Source of the DNA: Solihabitans fulvus
GTDB taxonomy: Bacteria; Actinomycetota; Actinomycetes; Mycobacteriales; Pseudonocardiaceae
Direction: 5' to 3'
Length of the DNA: 64,000 nucleotides
NCBI RefSeq assembly: GCF_008386585.1
Contig: NZ_VUOB01000028.1
Span: forward strand, 1-64,000
Shown here one piece after another: positions 41,537 to 50,026 of this stretch. Under the pieces are notes generated by a model. The model did no database searches and was not told the origin of the DNA. It saw only the letters and a list, made by a program, of their open reading frames with translations. A program made the position numbers and the translations under genes. The first letter of the stretch is position 1. Each line of letters begins with the position of its first letter.

Positions 41537-41862
41537 CGCGGATGCTGCGCGTCGAGCTGTCGTGGCCGGAGCAGAACACCGTGCACGTCGGCGACGACCT
41601 GTACTTCGTGCTGGCCCGCGAGGGCACCGTGCACCTGATCGCCAGCACCTGCGCGCACCGGGGCGGCCCGCTGCACCTCGGCGAGGTGCAGGAGGGCCGG
41701 CTGCGGTGTCCGTGGCACGGCAACAGCTTCAAGGTGGATCGCCTGTGCGTGCGCGGCGCCTCGGTCGTGCAGCGCGGTAGTCAGGTGATCGCCTACGTGC
41801 CCGCCAAGGAGTCCGCGCAGGACGAACCGGTTGTCGCACATGCCTTGGTCCTTGCTCGCTGA
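41533..41862 (+). CDS. Rieske-type [2Fe-2S] ferredoxin
   Basis: 109 residues, overlapping the oxidase stop (ATGA). The cluster ligands are Cys40-x-His42 (TCAHRGG) and Cys59-xx-His62 (CPWHGNSF). There is no catalytic domain, so it is a soluble Rieske ferredoxin. Its tight coupling to the diiron oxidase suggests that it delivers electrons to reduce the diiron centre between turnovers. It could also donate to the P450 at 6.6 kb, but this is less likely given the distance. Confidence 0.88.
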   Translation: MTRMLRVELSWPEQNTVHVGDDLYFVLAREGTVHLIASTCAHRGGPLHLGEVQEGRLRCPWHGNSFKVDRLCVRGASVVQRGSQVIAYVPAKESAQDEPVVAHALVLAR

Positions 41863-41891
41863 GTGAACTCGTTGAGTGAATGAGGTAGTCC

Positions 41892-42959
41892 GTGACAGTG
41901 CAGGAGTCAGTCGAGGCCGTGCCGCAACCGGGCGCGGGGGTCGACCTGTCCAACTCGGTCGAGGTCCTACAGGATCGCGGTCTGGTCGCCATGGCCCGCA
42001 ACGACTACGCGGCGGCGGCGGATTGTTTCGCGCTCGCCGACCAGCTGGCCCCCGAGGACAACGACGCCCCGCGCCGGCTGCTCAACCGGGCGATCCGGCA
42101 GTTGGTGCCTCGGTGGCACTTCGCCATGCTCAACGACGAGGAGCGCAACCAGGCGTACGAGAAGGCCATCTCCGCCGCGGTCCGGCCGGGCGACATCGTG
42201 CTGGACATCGGCACCGGCACCGGCCTGCTCGCGCTGCTCGCCGCAAGGGCGGGCGCGGCGCAGGTGATCAGCTGCGAGGCCGAGCCGCTGATCGCGGGGG
42301 CCGCGCGGCAGATCATCGCGGCCAACGGGTACGAGGACCGCATCACCGTGGTCAACTGCCTGTCCACCGACCTGCGCGTCGGCGTCGACCTGCCGGCGCG
42401 GGCGGACGTGCTGGTGACCGAGATCTTCGACTGCGCGCTGCTCGGCGAGCACGCGCTGCCCTCGCTGGACCACGCGCGCGCGGAGTTGTTGACCGACAAC
42501 GCGAGGATCCTGCCGGCCAAGGGCAGGCTGTGGGGTCAGCTGGTCGCGTCCGACCGGCTGCGCGGGCACAACCACGTGTCCACCGCGTGCGGGTTCGACG
42601 TGAGCACGTTCAACCAGTTCCGCTCGCTGGAGTACTTCGACGTCTACCTGGAGAACTACTCGCACACCCCGCTGAGCGAGCCGTTCCCCCTGCTGGATCT
42701 CGACTTCACCGCGCCGTGCCCGCCCGGCCGCGACGTGATCAAGGTGCTGCCGACCGCGCAGGGCCGCAGCCACGCCATCGCGATCTGGTTCGAGCTGGAC
42801 CTCGGATCCGGCGTGACCCTGTCCAACGGGCCCGCCCACCACGACACCCACTGGCGGCAGGCCGTGCAGACCTTCGACGAACCGTTGGTCTGCGAGGTCG
42901 GCCAGCCCATCGCGCTGGAGGTTCGGCACGACCGCGAGCGGGTTCTCATCGTGCCGTGA
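41892..42959 (+). CDS. PRMT/SznE-like arginine N-methyltransferase
   Basis: 355 residues, GTG start with GAGG upstream. A short helical TPR-like N-terminus precedes a class I SAM domain with motif I LDIGTGTGLL (104-113) and the acidic SAM ligand Glu129 (SCEAEP). The double-E loop of protein arginine methyltransferases is present: Glu177 and Glu186 in TEIFDCALLGE, as is the THW loop at 319-321 (DTHWRQAV). These features bind a guanidinium group. In streptozotocin biosynthesis SznE, of the same type, makes Ndelta-methyl-L-arginine for SznF; the same pairing here argues for an arginine-derived substrate. Confidence 0.85.
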   Translation: MTVQESVEAVPQPGAGVDLSNSVEVLQDRGLVAMARNDYAAAADCFALADQLAPEDNDAPRRLLNRAIRQLVPRWHFAMLNDEERNQAYEKAISAAVRPGDIVLDIGTGTGLLALLAARAGAAQVISCEAEPLIAGAARQIIAANGYEDRITVVNCLSTDLRVGVDLPARADVLVTEIFDCALLGEHALPSLDHARAELLTDNARILPAKGRLWGQLVASDRLRGHNHVSTACGFDVSTFNQFRSLEYFDVYLENYSHTPLSEPFPLLDLDFTAPCPPGRDVIKVLPTAQGRSHAIAIWFELDLGSGVTLSNGPAHHDTHWRQAVQTFDEPLVCEVGQPIALEVRHDRERVLIVP

Positions 42960-43002
42960 GCGGGTCGACCACACCGCGCCTGATGGACAGCTGACGCAGC
43001 GC

Positions 43003-43045
43003 AGAGCCGCGGTCGGCGAGGATTCCCCTCGCCGACCGCGGCTCT
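43003..43045 (+). terminator. Strong hairpin terminator after the oxidase operon
   Basis: A perfect 19-bp inverted repeat, agagccgcggtcggcgagg / cctcgccgaccgcggctct, with loop attcc, 43 bp after the methyltransferase stop. It marks the end of the biosynthetic cluster on this side. Confidence 0.92.
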
Positions 43046-43155
43046 CTGCTTTGTCACCGCGGGGTTGCCAGCCGGTTACGTCCGAGTTGTCGGGTGCGGA
43101 CGTTGTTTCTGCGCGCCATCCCTTCCGTCGCAGGTCGGATCGGTTTACCGTCTCG

Positions 43156-43169
43156 CGGGAGCGCTCTCA
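43156..43169. promoter_or_regulatory. CebR-like operator before the glucanase genes
   Basis: The sequence cgggagcgctctca matches the CebR (LacI family) box TGGGAGCGCTCCCA at 12 of 14 positions (consensus from memory). It lies about 40 bp upstream of the GTG of the CBM56 protein, where a sugar-responsive repressor would act. Confidence 0.55.
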
Positions 43170-43210
43170 CGCCTGCTCACCCGTGGAATCCCTGCCCCGG
43201 AGGTGGCCAC

Positions 43211-45295
43211 GTGAACCGCAGCCCCCACCATCCCGCCCATCGCCGGTCGCGCTGGCGCGCCGGCCTGGCCGCGCTCGCCGCGGCCGCGACCCTGCTCGCC
43301 GTCGGCGTCAACGCCTCGGCCGCGACCGACTACACCCAGACCGCCACGCAGCTGACCGCGACGCAGGCTCAGCTCTCCTTCACGCCAACGACTCCCGCGC
43401 GCTACGTCGACGTGCACTACCTCGTCAACGGCGCGGGCCAGCAGAACTTCCGGATGACTGACAACGCCGGGACCTGGCAGCAGACCGTTAGCTCGCTGAC
43501 CAGTGGCACCGTGCTCGAGTACTGGTTCACCTACGAGAAGAACGGCCCGCAGTACGACACGCCGCACTTCACCTACACCCAGGGCGGCAACGGCGGCAGC
43601 GGCGGCGGGACCTGCCCGACCCAGTCCGACACGCCGGACCTCGGCCCGAACACGCGGGTCTTCGACCCCGGCATGTCCGCCGCGACGATCCAGGCGCAGC
43701 TCGACACGGACTTCGCCGCGCAGAAGGACACCCTCACCGCGCAGTTCGCCGAGCGCAGGGTGGCGCACCTGTTCAAGCCGGGCACCTACGCCGTGCACGA
43801 CAACGTCGGCTTCTACACCTCGGTCGCGGGCCTCGGCCAGAACCCGGACGACGTGACCATCAACGGCGACGTGACGGTCGACGCGTTCAACGCATCCGAC
43901 CAGGGTCAGGCGCTCCAGAACTTCTGGCGGTCCGCGGAGAACCTGGCCATCAACCCGAGCAGCGGGTCCGATCGCTGGGCTGTGGCGCAGGCCGCGCCGT
44001 TCCGGCGGATCGACGTGCACGGCGGCCTCCAGCTCTACCCGGCCAGCTACGGCTACGCCAGCGGCGGCTACGTCGCCGACACGAAGGTGGCCGGCCAGGC
44101 GTCCTCGATCTCGCAACAACAGTGGTACACCAGGGACAGCGCGCTGGGCAGCTGGTCGGGCGGCGTGTGGAACATGGTGTTCTCCGGCACCACCGGCGCC
44201 CCAGCAAACACCTTCCCCAGCCCGCCGGAGACCACGCTGGCCACCACCCCGGTCTCCCGCGACGTGCCGTACCTGTACGTCGACGGCGCCGGCAGGTACC
44301 GGGTGTTCGAGCCCTCCCTGCGCACCAACGCATCCGGGCCGAGCTGGGCGGCCGGCAGCACACCGGGCACCTCGCTGCCGATGAGCCAGTTCCGCGTCGT
44401 GAAGCCCGGCGACACCGCCGGCACGATCAACGCGGCGCTGTCCTCGGGCTGCAACCTGTTGTTCACTCCCGGCGTCTACCACCTCGACCAGACGCTGAAC
44501 GTCACCAGGGCGAACACGGTCGTGCTCGGCATCGGTTACCCGACCCTGGTGCCGGACAACGGGATCAACGCGATGCAGGTCGCCGACGTCGACGGCGTCC
44601 GGCTCAAGGGCCTGCTGTTCGACGCGGGCACTACCAACTCGGCAGCGCTGCTGACGGTCGGCCCGGCCGGCTCGTCCGCGAGCCACGCAGCCAACCCGAC
44701 AACGGTCCAGGACGTGTTCTTCCGCGTGGGCGGCGAGATCGCCGGCAGGGCGACCGCCAGCCTGGTGGTCAACAGCAACGACGCGATCATCGACCACACC
44801 TGGGCCTGGCGCGCCGACCACGGCAACGCGGGCACGGTCGGCTGGACCGTCAACACCGCGGACAACGGCCTGATCGTCAACGGCGACAACGTGGAGGCGA
44901 CCGGCCTGTTCGTCGAGCACTACCAGAAGTACGAGGTCACCTGGAACGGCCAGCACGGCAGGACGATCTTCTTCCAGAACGAGATGCCCTACGACGTGCC
45001 GAACCAGGCCGCCTGGCAGAGCCCGACCGGCGTGAACGGGTACGCCGCGTACAAGGTCGGCGACAACGTCGGCACGCACGAGGCGTGGGGGCTCGGCAGC
45101 TACTGCTACTTCAACGTCAACAACTCCGTGACGAGCTACCACGCGTTCGAGGTGCCCAACCCGGCAGGCGTGCGGCTGCACGACCTGCTGACGGTCTCGC
45201 TGAACTACCAGGGCACCATCACTCACGTCGTCGACGACGCGGGTGCGACAACGCCGTCCGGGACCGTGCCGAGCAATCTGGTGAGCTTCCCGTAA
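43211..45295 (+). CDS. Secreted CBM56 beta-helix protein, probable beta-1,3-glucan-active enzyme
   Basis: 694 residues, GTG start with GGAGG. A basic N-terminus and hydrophobic core form a signal peptide (cleavage near NASAA). Residues about 40-125 look like a CBM56 beta-1,3-glucan-binding module (YTQTATQLTATQAQLSFTP). After a Gly/Ser linker, the remainder is rich in short strands and turns typical of a right-handed beta-helix, resembling the actinobacterial family often annotated as adenylyl cyclase or coagulation factor 5/8-like, and GH55-like laminarinases. Context with GH16 and GH30 enzymes supports glucan breakdown. I cannot name catalytic residues. Confidence 0.7.
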   Translation: MNRSPHHPAHRRSRWRAGLAALAAAATLLAVGVNASAATDYTQTATQLTATQAQLSFTPTTPARYVDVHYLVNGAGQQNFRMTDNAGTWQQTVSSLTSGTVLEYWFTYEKNGPQYDTPHFTYTQGGNGGSGGGTCPTQSDTPDLGPNTRVFDPGMSAATIQAQLDTDFAAQKDTLTAQFAERRVAHLFKPGTYAVHDNVGFYTSVAGLGQNPDDVTINGDVTVDAFNASDQGQALQNFWRSAENLAINPSSGSDRWAVAQAAPFRRIDVHGGLQLYPASYGYASGGYVADTKVAGQASSISQQQWYTRDSALGSWSGGVWNMVFSGTTGAPANTFPSPPETTLATTPVSRDVPYLYVDGAGRYRVFEPSLRTNASGPSWAAGSTPGTSLPMSQFRVVKPGDTAGTINAALSSGCNLLFTPGVYHLDQTLNVTRANTVVLGIGYPTLVPDNGINAMQVADVDGVRLKGLLFDAGTTNSAALLTVGPAGSSASHAANPTTVQDVFFRVGGEIAGRATASLVVNSNDAIIDHTWAWRADHGNAGTVGWTVNTADNGLIVNGDNVEATGLFVEHYQKYEVTWNGQHGRTIFFQNEMPYDVPNQAAWQSPTGVNGYAAYKVGDNVGTHEAWGLGSYCYFNVNNSVTSYHAFEVPNPAGVRLHDLLTVSLNYQGTITHVVDDAGATTPSGTVPSNLVSFP

Positions 45296-45432
45296 CCCGC
45301 GATCCCTGACCGGCAGTCCGGCGCGCGCGACCCCGTGGCCAGTGTTCCGGCGTCGCGCGTGCCGGCCTGCCCTACTTAATTCGAGCCTAAAAATTAGGTC
45401 TTGCCTAGGTGGTATAGACCATGGATACTCGC

Positions 45433-45453
45433 TTTGTTGCTAGGCGCAACAAA
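45433..45453. promoter_or_regulatory. Palindromic operator candidate upstream of GH16
   Basis: A perfect inverted repeat tttgttgc-taggc-gcaacaaa, ending 14 bp before the ATG pair of the GH16 gene. An A/T-rich stretch with a second inverted repeat (cctaa aaa ttagg, about 45387-45399) precedes it. The position over the leader suggests a repressor site, although a small RNA hairpin is also possible. Confidence 0.5.
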
Positions 45454-45467
45454 CGAGAGGTGACACA

Positions 45468-46730
45468 ATGATGTCGAACCGACTCGCCAGACGCGCACGG
45501 CTCGGCCTGGTCATGGCCGCCGCGCTCCTCCTCCCCATCGCTCTGGGCGCCGCAGTCGCCAGCCAAGCGGCAGCCGGCCAGGCGACGGCCGGTGTCACGC
45601 CGGCGGCGGCCTCCTTCACCGACGACTTCGACGGCCCGGCCGGCGCCGGGATCGACGGTTCGAAGTGGCACTTCGAGACCGGCGACAACGTCAACAACCA
45701 CGAACGCGAGTGGTACACCTCCGGCACCAACAACGCCGCGCTGGACGGTCAGGGGCACCTGGTCATCACCGCGAAGCGGGAGAACCCGGGCAACTACAAC
45801 TGCTGGTACGGCCGCTGCGAGTACACCTCGGCGCGGCTCGCCACGGCCGGCCAGTTCACCCAGGCCTACGGCCACTTCGAAACGCGCATGAAGCTGCCGC
45901 GCGGCCAGGGCATGTGGCCGGCGTTCTGGATGCTTGGCAACGACATCGGCAGCGTCGGCTGGCCCAACAGCGGCGAGATCGACATCATGGAGAACGTCGG
46001 TTTCGAGCCGAACACCGTGCACGGCACCATCCACGGCCCCGGCTACTCCGGCTCCGGCGGCATCGGCGCGCCCTACAGCGGCCCCAACTTCTCCGACGAC
46101 TTCCACACCTACGCCGTGGACTGGGCGCCGAACCGGATCACCTGGCTCGTGGACGGAAACGCCTACCAGACCAGGACTCCCGCCGATCTCAACGGCAACC
46201 GCTGGGTTTTCGACCACCCGTTCTACCTCCTGCTCAACCTGGCCGTCGGCGGCTACTGGCCCGGCGACCCCGACGGCAGCACCCAGTTCCCGCAGCAGCT
46301 CGTCGTCGACTACGTGCACGTCACCACCGACAGCGGCGGCCCACCGCCCACCGGCGGCCAGATCACCGGGTACGGCGGCAAGTGCGTCGACGTCGCGGCG
46401 GCCAACACCGCCAACGGCACCGCGGTGCAGCTCTACGACTGCAACGGCACGAACGCCCAGCAGTGGAGCAGGCCGGGCGACGGGAGCATCCGCGCGCTCG
46501 GCAAGTGCCTCGACGTGACCAGCGCCGGCACCGCCGACGGCACGAAGGTCCAGCTGTGGGACTGCAACGGCACTGGCGCGCAACAGTGGGTCGTCACCTC
46601 GGCGAACGACATCGTCAACACCAACTCCGGCAAGTGCCTCGACGCCACCGGCGTCTCCTCGGCCAACGGCACCCGCCTCCAGATCTGGACCTGCACCGGC
46701 GGAGCCAACCAGAAGTGGACGGTGACATGA
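45468..46730 (+). CDS. Secreted GH16 beta-glucanase with ricin-type lectin domain
   Basis: 420 residues with a signal peptide (residues 1-38). The GH16 catalytic domain (about 50-285) has the signature GEIDIME, with nucleophile Glu170 and acid/base Glu175; MxPAFWML-type motifs suit endo-1,3-beta-glucanase. A C-terminal ricin B/CBM13 domain (about 295-420) shows three QxW-like repeats (GKCVDV, GKCLDV, GKCLDA with QQW/QKW). It hydrolyses laminarin-like or fungal wall glucan. The stop overlaps the GH30 start. Confidence 0.92.
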   Translation: MMSNRLARRARLGLVMAAALLLPIALGAAVASQAAAGQATAGVTPAAASFTDDFDGPAGAGIDGSKWHFETGDNVNNHEREWYTSGTNNAALDGQGHLVITAKRENPGNYNCWYGRCEYTSARLATAGQFTQAYGHFETRMKLPRGQGMWPAFWMLGNDIGSVGWPNSGEIDIMENVGFEPNTVHGTIHGPGYSGSGGIGAPYSGPNFSDDFHTYAVDWAPNRITWLVDGNAYQTRTPADLNGNRWVFDHPFYLLLNLAVGGYWPGDPDGSTQFPQQLVVDYVHVTTDSGGPPPTGGQITGYGGKCVDVAAANTANGTAVQLYDCNGTNAQQWSRPGDGSIRALGKCLDVTSAGTADGTKVQLWDCNGTGAQQWVVTSANDIVNTNSGKCLDATGVSSANGTRLQIWTCTGGANQKWTVT

Positions 46731-48586
46731 GGAGCCGGGCCCTGCCGAGCCTCGTCGCCGTCCTCGGCGCGACGCTGCTCGCCTCGGCCGGGGTGGCCGG
46801 CCCGGCGCGGGCCGCCGGTGAGACCGTCAACGTCTGGCTGACCACGACCGACGACAGCCGCGGTGTGCATGTGACGCAGGGGTTGGCGCAGCAGGCCCCG
46901 GTGGCCTTCGCGGCGGGCACCGGCACTGGTGACCAGACCATCACCGTCGACGAGAACACCAGCTACCAACAGTTCGAGGGCGGCGGCGCGTCGTTCACCG
47001 ACACCGCGGCCTGGCTGCTGAACTCCAGCGGCGCGCTCAGCCAGGCCACCCGCGACGACACCATGCGCAGGCTGTTCGACCCGAACTCGGGCATCGGGCT
47101 GAGCTTCCTGCGCAACCCGATGGGCGCGTCGGACCTGGCGCGCTACAGCTACTCCTACGACGACCTGCCAGCCGGGCAGACCGACCCGGGCCTTGACCAG
47201 TTCTCCATCGCGCACGACCTCGCCGACGTCGTGCCGTTGACCAGGCAGGCCAAGCAGCTCAACCCGGCGATCAAGGTGATGGCCACGCCGTGGAGCGCGC
47301 CGCCGTGGATGAAGGACAACGGCGACTACCGGCTCGGCTGGCTGCGGTCGGAGTTCTACCCCGCCTACGCGCAGTACTTCGTGCGCTACGTCCAAGCCTA
47401 TGCGGCGCAGGGCATCCCGGTGGACTACGTGTCCGCGCAGAACGAGCCGACCTGTTGCGGCGGCTACCCGTCGATGAACTGGAACGGCGCGGGGCTGGCC
47501 TACTTCACCAAGAACGACCTGCTGCCGGCCCTGCACGGCGCCGGGCTGTCCAGCAAGGTCCTCGCGCTGGACTGGAACTGGGACCAGTACGCCGCCTTCG
47601 CCGCCCCGACCGTGGACGACGCGGCCATCCGCACCGATCCGAACTTCGGCGGAATGGCCTGGCACGGCTACGGCGGGGACGTCGGCGAGCAGACCGCGGT
47701 GCACGACCAGTACCCGTCGATGAACGCCTACGGCACCGAGCACTCCGGCGGCACCTGGGTCAGCGACCAACAGGGCGAGGACATGGCCAACATCGTCGAC
47801 TACACGCGGAACTGGAGCCGCAGCGTCGTCAAGTGGAGCCTCGCCGTCGACCAGAACCTTGGGCCGCACAACGGGGGCTGCGGCACCTGCACCGGATTCG
47901 TCACCGTGCACAACGGGGACGGCCGCACCGGGCAGGTCGACTACACCGTCGAGTACTACACCATGGGCCACCTCACCAAGTTCGTGCGGCCCGGCGCGTA
48001 TCGGATCGCCTCCAACGACAGCTCGGCCGTGCGCAACGTCGCCTGGCGGAATCCGGACGGCTCCAAGGCGCTGATCGCGTACAACGCGAGCGGCGGCACC
48101 CAGTCCGTGCGGGTGAACTGGGGCGACCAATCCTTCAGCTACTCGCTGCCGGCGCGGACCTCGGCGACGTTCACCTGGAACGGCAACCAAGGCGGCGGTT
48201 CGAGGACCGGGCCCGTCACCGGCTTCGGCGGCAAGTGCGTCGACGTGGCCGGGGCCAACAGCGCCAACGGCACGGCCGTCCAGCTCTACGACTGCAACGG
48301 AACCGCGGCCCAGCAGTGGACGGTCGGCCAGGACGGCACGGTCCGCGCGCTCGGCAAGTGCCTCGACGTCACCAATCAGTCCACTTCGGACGGTGCGCCG
48401 GTTCAGCTGTGGGACTGCGCCGGCACGGCGAACCAGCGCTGGACCGCAACGGGATCGGGACAGCTCGTCGGGGTCGGCTCCGGCAAGTGTCTCGACGCAA
48501 CCGGCAACAGTTCGGCCAACGGCACCCGCCTCCAGATCTGGACCTGCACCGCCGGAGCCAACCAACGGTGGACCCTCCCGGCCTGA
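46727..48586 (+). CDS. Secreted GH30 glucanase with ricin-type lectin domain
   Basis: 619 residues with a signal peptide to about residue 30. GH30 catalytic residues are Glu240 in SAQNEPT (acid/base) and Glu338 in YGTEHSGG (nucleophile). Actinobacterial members of this subgroup usually cleave beta-1,6-glucan, which complements the GH16 beta-1,3 activity. The C-terminal CBM13 domain closely resembles that of the GH16 protein (shared GKCVDV, VQLYDCNG, TRLQIWTC), pointing to domain copying. ATGA coupling to the GH16 gene. Confidence 0.92.
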   Translation: MRSRALPSLVAVLGATLLASAGVAGPARAAGETVNVWLTTTDDSRGVHVTQGLAQQAPVAFAAGTGTGDQTITVDENTSYQQFEGGGASFTDTAAWLLNSSGALSQATRDDTMRRLFDPNSGIGLSFLRNPMGASDLARYSYSYDDLPAGQTDPGLDQFSIAHDLADVVPLTRQAKQLNPAIKVMATPWSAPPWMKDNGDYRLGWLRSEFYPAYAQYFVRYVQAYAAQGIPVDYVSAQNEPTCCGGYPSMNWNGAGLAYFTKNDLLPALHGAGLSSKVLALDWNWDQYAAFAAPTVDDAAIRTDPNFGGMAWHGYGGDVGEQTAVHDQYPSMNAYGTEHSGGTWVSDQQGEDMANIVDYTRNWSRSVVKWSLAVDQNLGPHNGGCGTCTGFVTVHNGDGRTGQVDYTVEYYTMGHLTKFVRPGAYRIASNDSSAVRNVAWRNPDGSKALIAYNASGGTQSVRVNWGDQSFSYSLPARTSATFTWNGNQGGGSRTGPVTGFGGKCVDVAGANSANGTAVQLYDCNGTAAQQWTVGQDGTVRALGKCLDVTNQSTSDGAPVQLWDCAGTANQRWTATGSGQLVGVGSGKCLDATGNSSANGTRLQIWTCTAGANQRWTLPA

Positions 48587-48603
48587 GCACTCAGGAGACA
48601 GCC

Positions 48604-48708
48604 ATGCGTGACACGACAGCCCCGATGTCCGGCACTCTCAGCGCGCTGGCACTCGTCGCGCAACAGGACTGGGACTTCACCCGCGTGCGCGCTCAGCACG
48701 CGGGCTGA
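48604..48708 (+). CDS. Possible 34-residue ORF after GH30
   Basis: ATG with an excellent AGGAG 7 bp upstream, 17 bp after the GH30 stop and just before the operon terminator. The peptide starts MRDTTAPMSG and contains QQDWDF. I do not recognise it; it may be a real small protein or chance. Confidence 0.3.
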   Translation: MRDTTAPMSGTLSALALVAQQDWDFTRVRAQHAG

Positions 48709-48719
48709 TCTCCCACCGG

Positions 48720-48762
48720 CTGCCGGGCACGGGGCGCCGCCGCAGTCCCCCGTGCCCGGCAG
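48720..48762 (+). terminator. Hairpin terminator of the glucanase operon
   Basis: Inverted repeat ctgccgggcacgggg / ccccgtgcccggcag with a 13-base loop, just after the small ORF. Stem 15 bp, perfect. Confidence 0.8.
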
Positions 48763-48872
48763 ACGGATTCCGGCCGCAGTGGCCGGGTGGTGCGGTTGTC
48801 CCGGGACGCCAGCCGGGTCGTTCCGGCGACATCCCAGGACACCGCACCTGAAACCCTGCCGAGTGGCGGGTT

Positions 48873-49826
48873 TCAGCTGGTGGGCACGGTCCACTTGGCC
48901 GCGGCGCCGGAGCAGCTGCCCGCCGTCACGCTCGTGCCCGATGCCCGGAAGCACTTCTTGCCGGTCTGGATGTCGGAGATGGTCAGGTTCGGGTTGGCCG
49001 ACCACTGCTGGGTCGGGCCGCCGGTGCAGGTCTTGAACATGATCGGGCCGCTCTTGGCATCCGCGCAGATGGCGCCGGACTGGTTGGCCGCCGAGTGGAC
49101 GCTCAGGAAGGTGCCGTCGAAGGTGAACCGCTGTTCGGCCGATCCGTTGCAGGCAGCCATCTTCGCGGTCCAACCCGGGGTGGTCCGGTCGCCGGGATCG
49201 TCGAGGCACTGACCGGTGGCGTTGTTCTTGTACGGACCGACGGTGATGGTCGGCTTGGCGCCGCCGTAGCACGCGCCCGTCTTGGTGTTGTAGATCGGCT
49301 CGGTCGTGACGGGCTCGTTGGCGGGCGGGTTGACGACGACCGACTCCAGGATCGGCGTGGTGTCGGGGTTGTAGTGGGTCAGGGCGTTCTCGCACTCGAT
49401 GGCGGTGATGGGGTTGCCGCCCTTGCCGCCCTCCCACAGGTCGAAGTGCCACAGGTTCGGGCCGCCGTTGGGGCCCTTGCCGTTCCAGTCGGCGTCGCAC
49501 TCCTCGCAGCCGTCTTCCATGATGAAGTACTTGCCGACGCGGGGAACGTAGATCCGGCCGCCCGACTTGACCTCGGCGGTGGCCGTCGCGAACGTGATCG
49601 GGTCGGCGTAGGTGCCGGTGCCGCCCGCGGACTGGTGCAGGCCGGGGTAGGAGATGGCGCCGCCGGGCGGCGTGTTGTCCCACCAGCCGTAGAGGGTGAT
49701 GAAGGCCTGCTGGGTCGAGGATTTCGGCGCCGCCGCCGACGCCGTGCCGATGCCGGTCAGCATGGCCATGACCGACAGCAGGGCGATGCACGCCGTTGCC
49801 ATGTACTTGACGATCACACGTCTCAT
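48873..49826 (-). CDS. Secreted ricin-type lectin domain protein
   Basis: 317 residues from the ATG at 49826 (GGAGG upstream). Signal peptide residues 1-31 (cleavage near ASAAA). The N-terminal half (about 35-165) has the motif YGWWDN, HQSAGGTGTYADPIT and paired cysteines (EDGCEECD), a pattern I associate with a secreted family of unknown function in Streptomyces and fungi. The C-terminal part is ricin B-like (GQCLDD, QQW). Likely binds cell-wall sugars, but no enzyme activity can be assigned. Confidence 0.7.
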   Translation of the reverse strand: MRRVIVKYMATACIALLSVMAMLTGIGTASAAAPKSSTQQAFITLYGWWDNTPPGGAISYPGLHQSAGGTGTYADPITFATATAEVKSGGRIYVPRVGKYFIMEDGCEECDADWNGKGPNGGPNLWHFDLWEGGKGGNPITAIECENALTHYNPDTTPILESVVVNPPANEPVTTEPIYNTKTGACYGGAKPTITVGPYKNNATGQCLDDPGDRTTPGWTAKMAACNGSAEQRFTFDGTFLSVHSAANQSGAICADAKSGPIMFKTCTGGPTQQWSANPNLTISDIQTGKKCFRASGTSVTAGSCSGAAAKWTVPTS

Positions 49827-50026
49827 GTCGCCTCCGTCGCAGCTGTCCTTGGCAGCGGGTACGGGTCCAGCGTATGAAAAGATCACGAAATTTGTAAGGA
49901 AAATTTATTAACAAACGTTCGAGGCCGCGGCCCTACCCTCCGGACCCTCCCGAGGAGGCCGCCGACCAGGAGCTGCTCCGCGCCCGATTCCGGCCGGCTC
50001 CGGCCACGTCCACGCCGGCCGAACGG

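Noticed and set aside
43211-45295. Adenylyl cyclase
   Set aside because: Relatives are sometimes labelled so, but the protein is secreted, has a CBM56-like module and beta-helix pattern, and shows no cyclase motifs.
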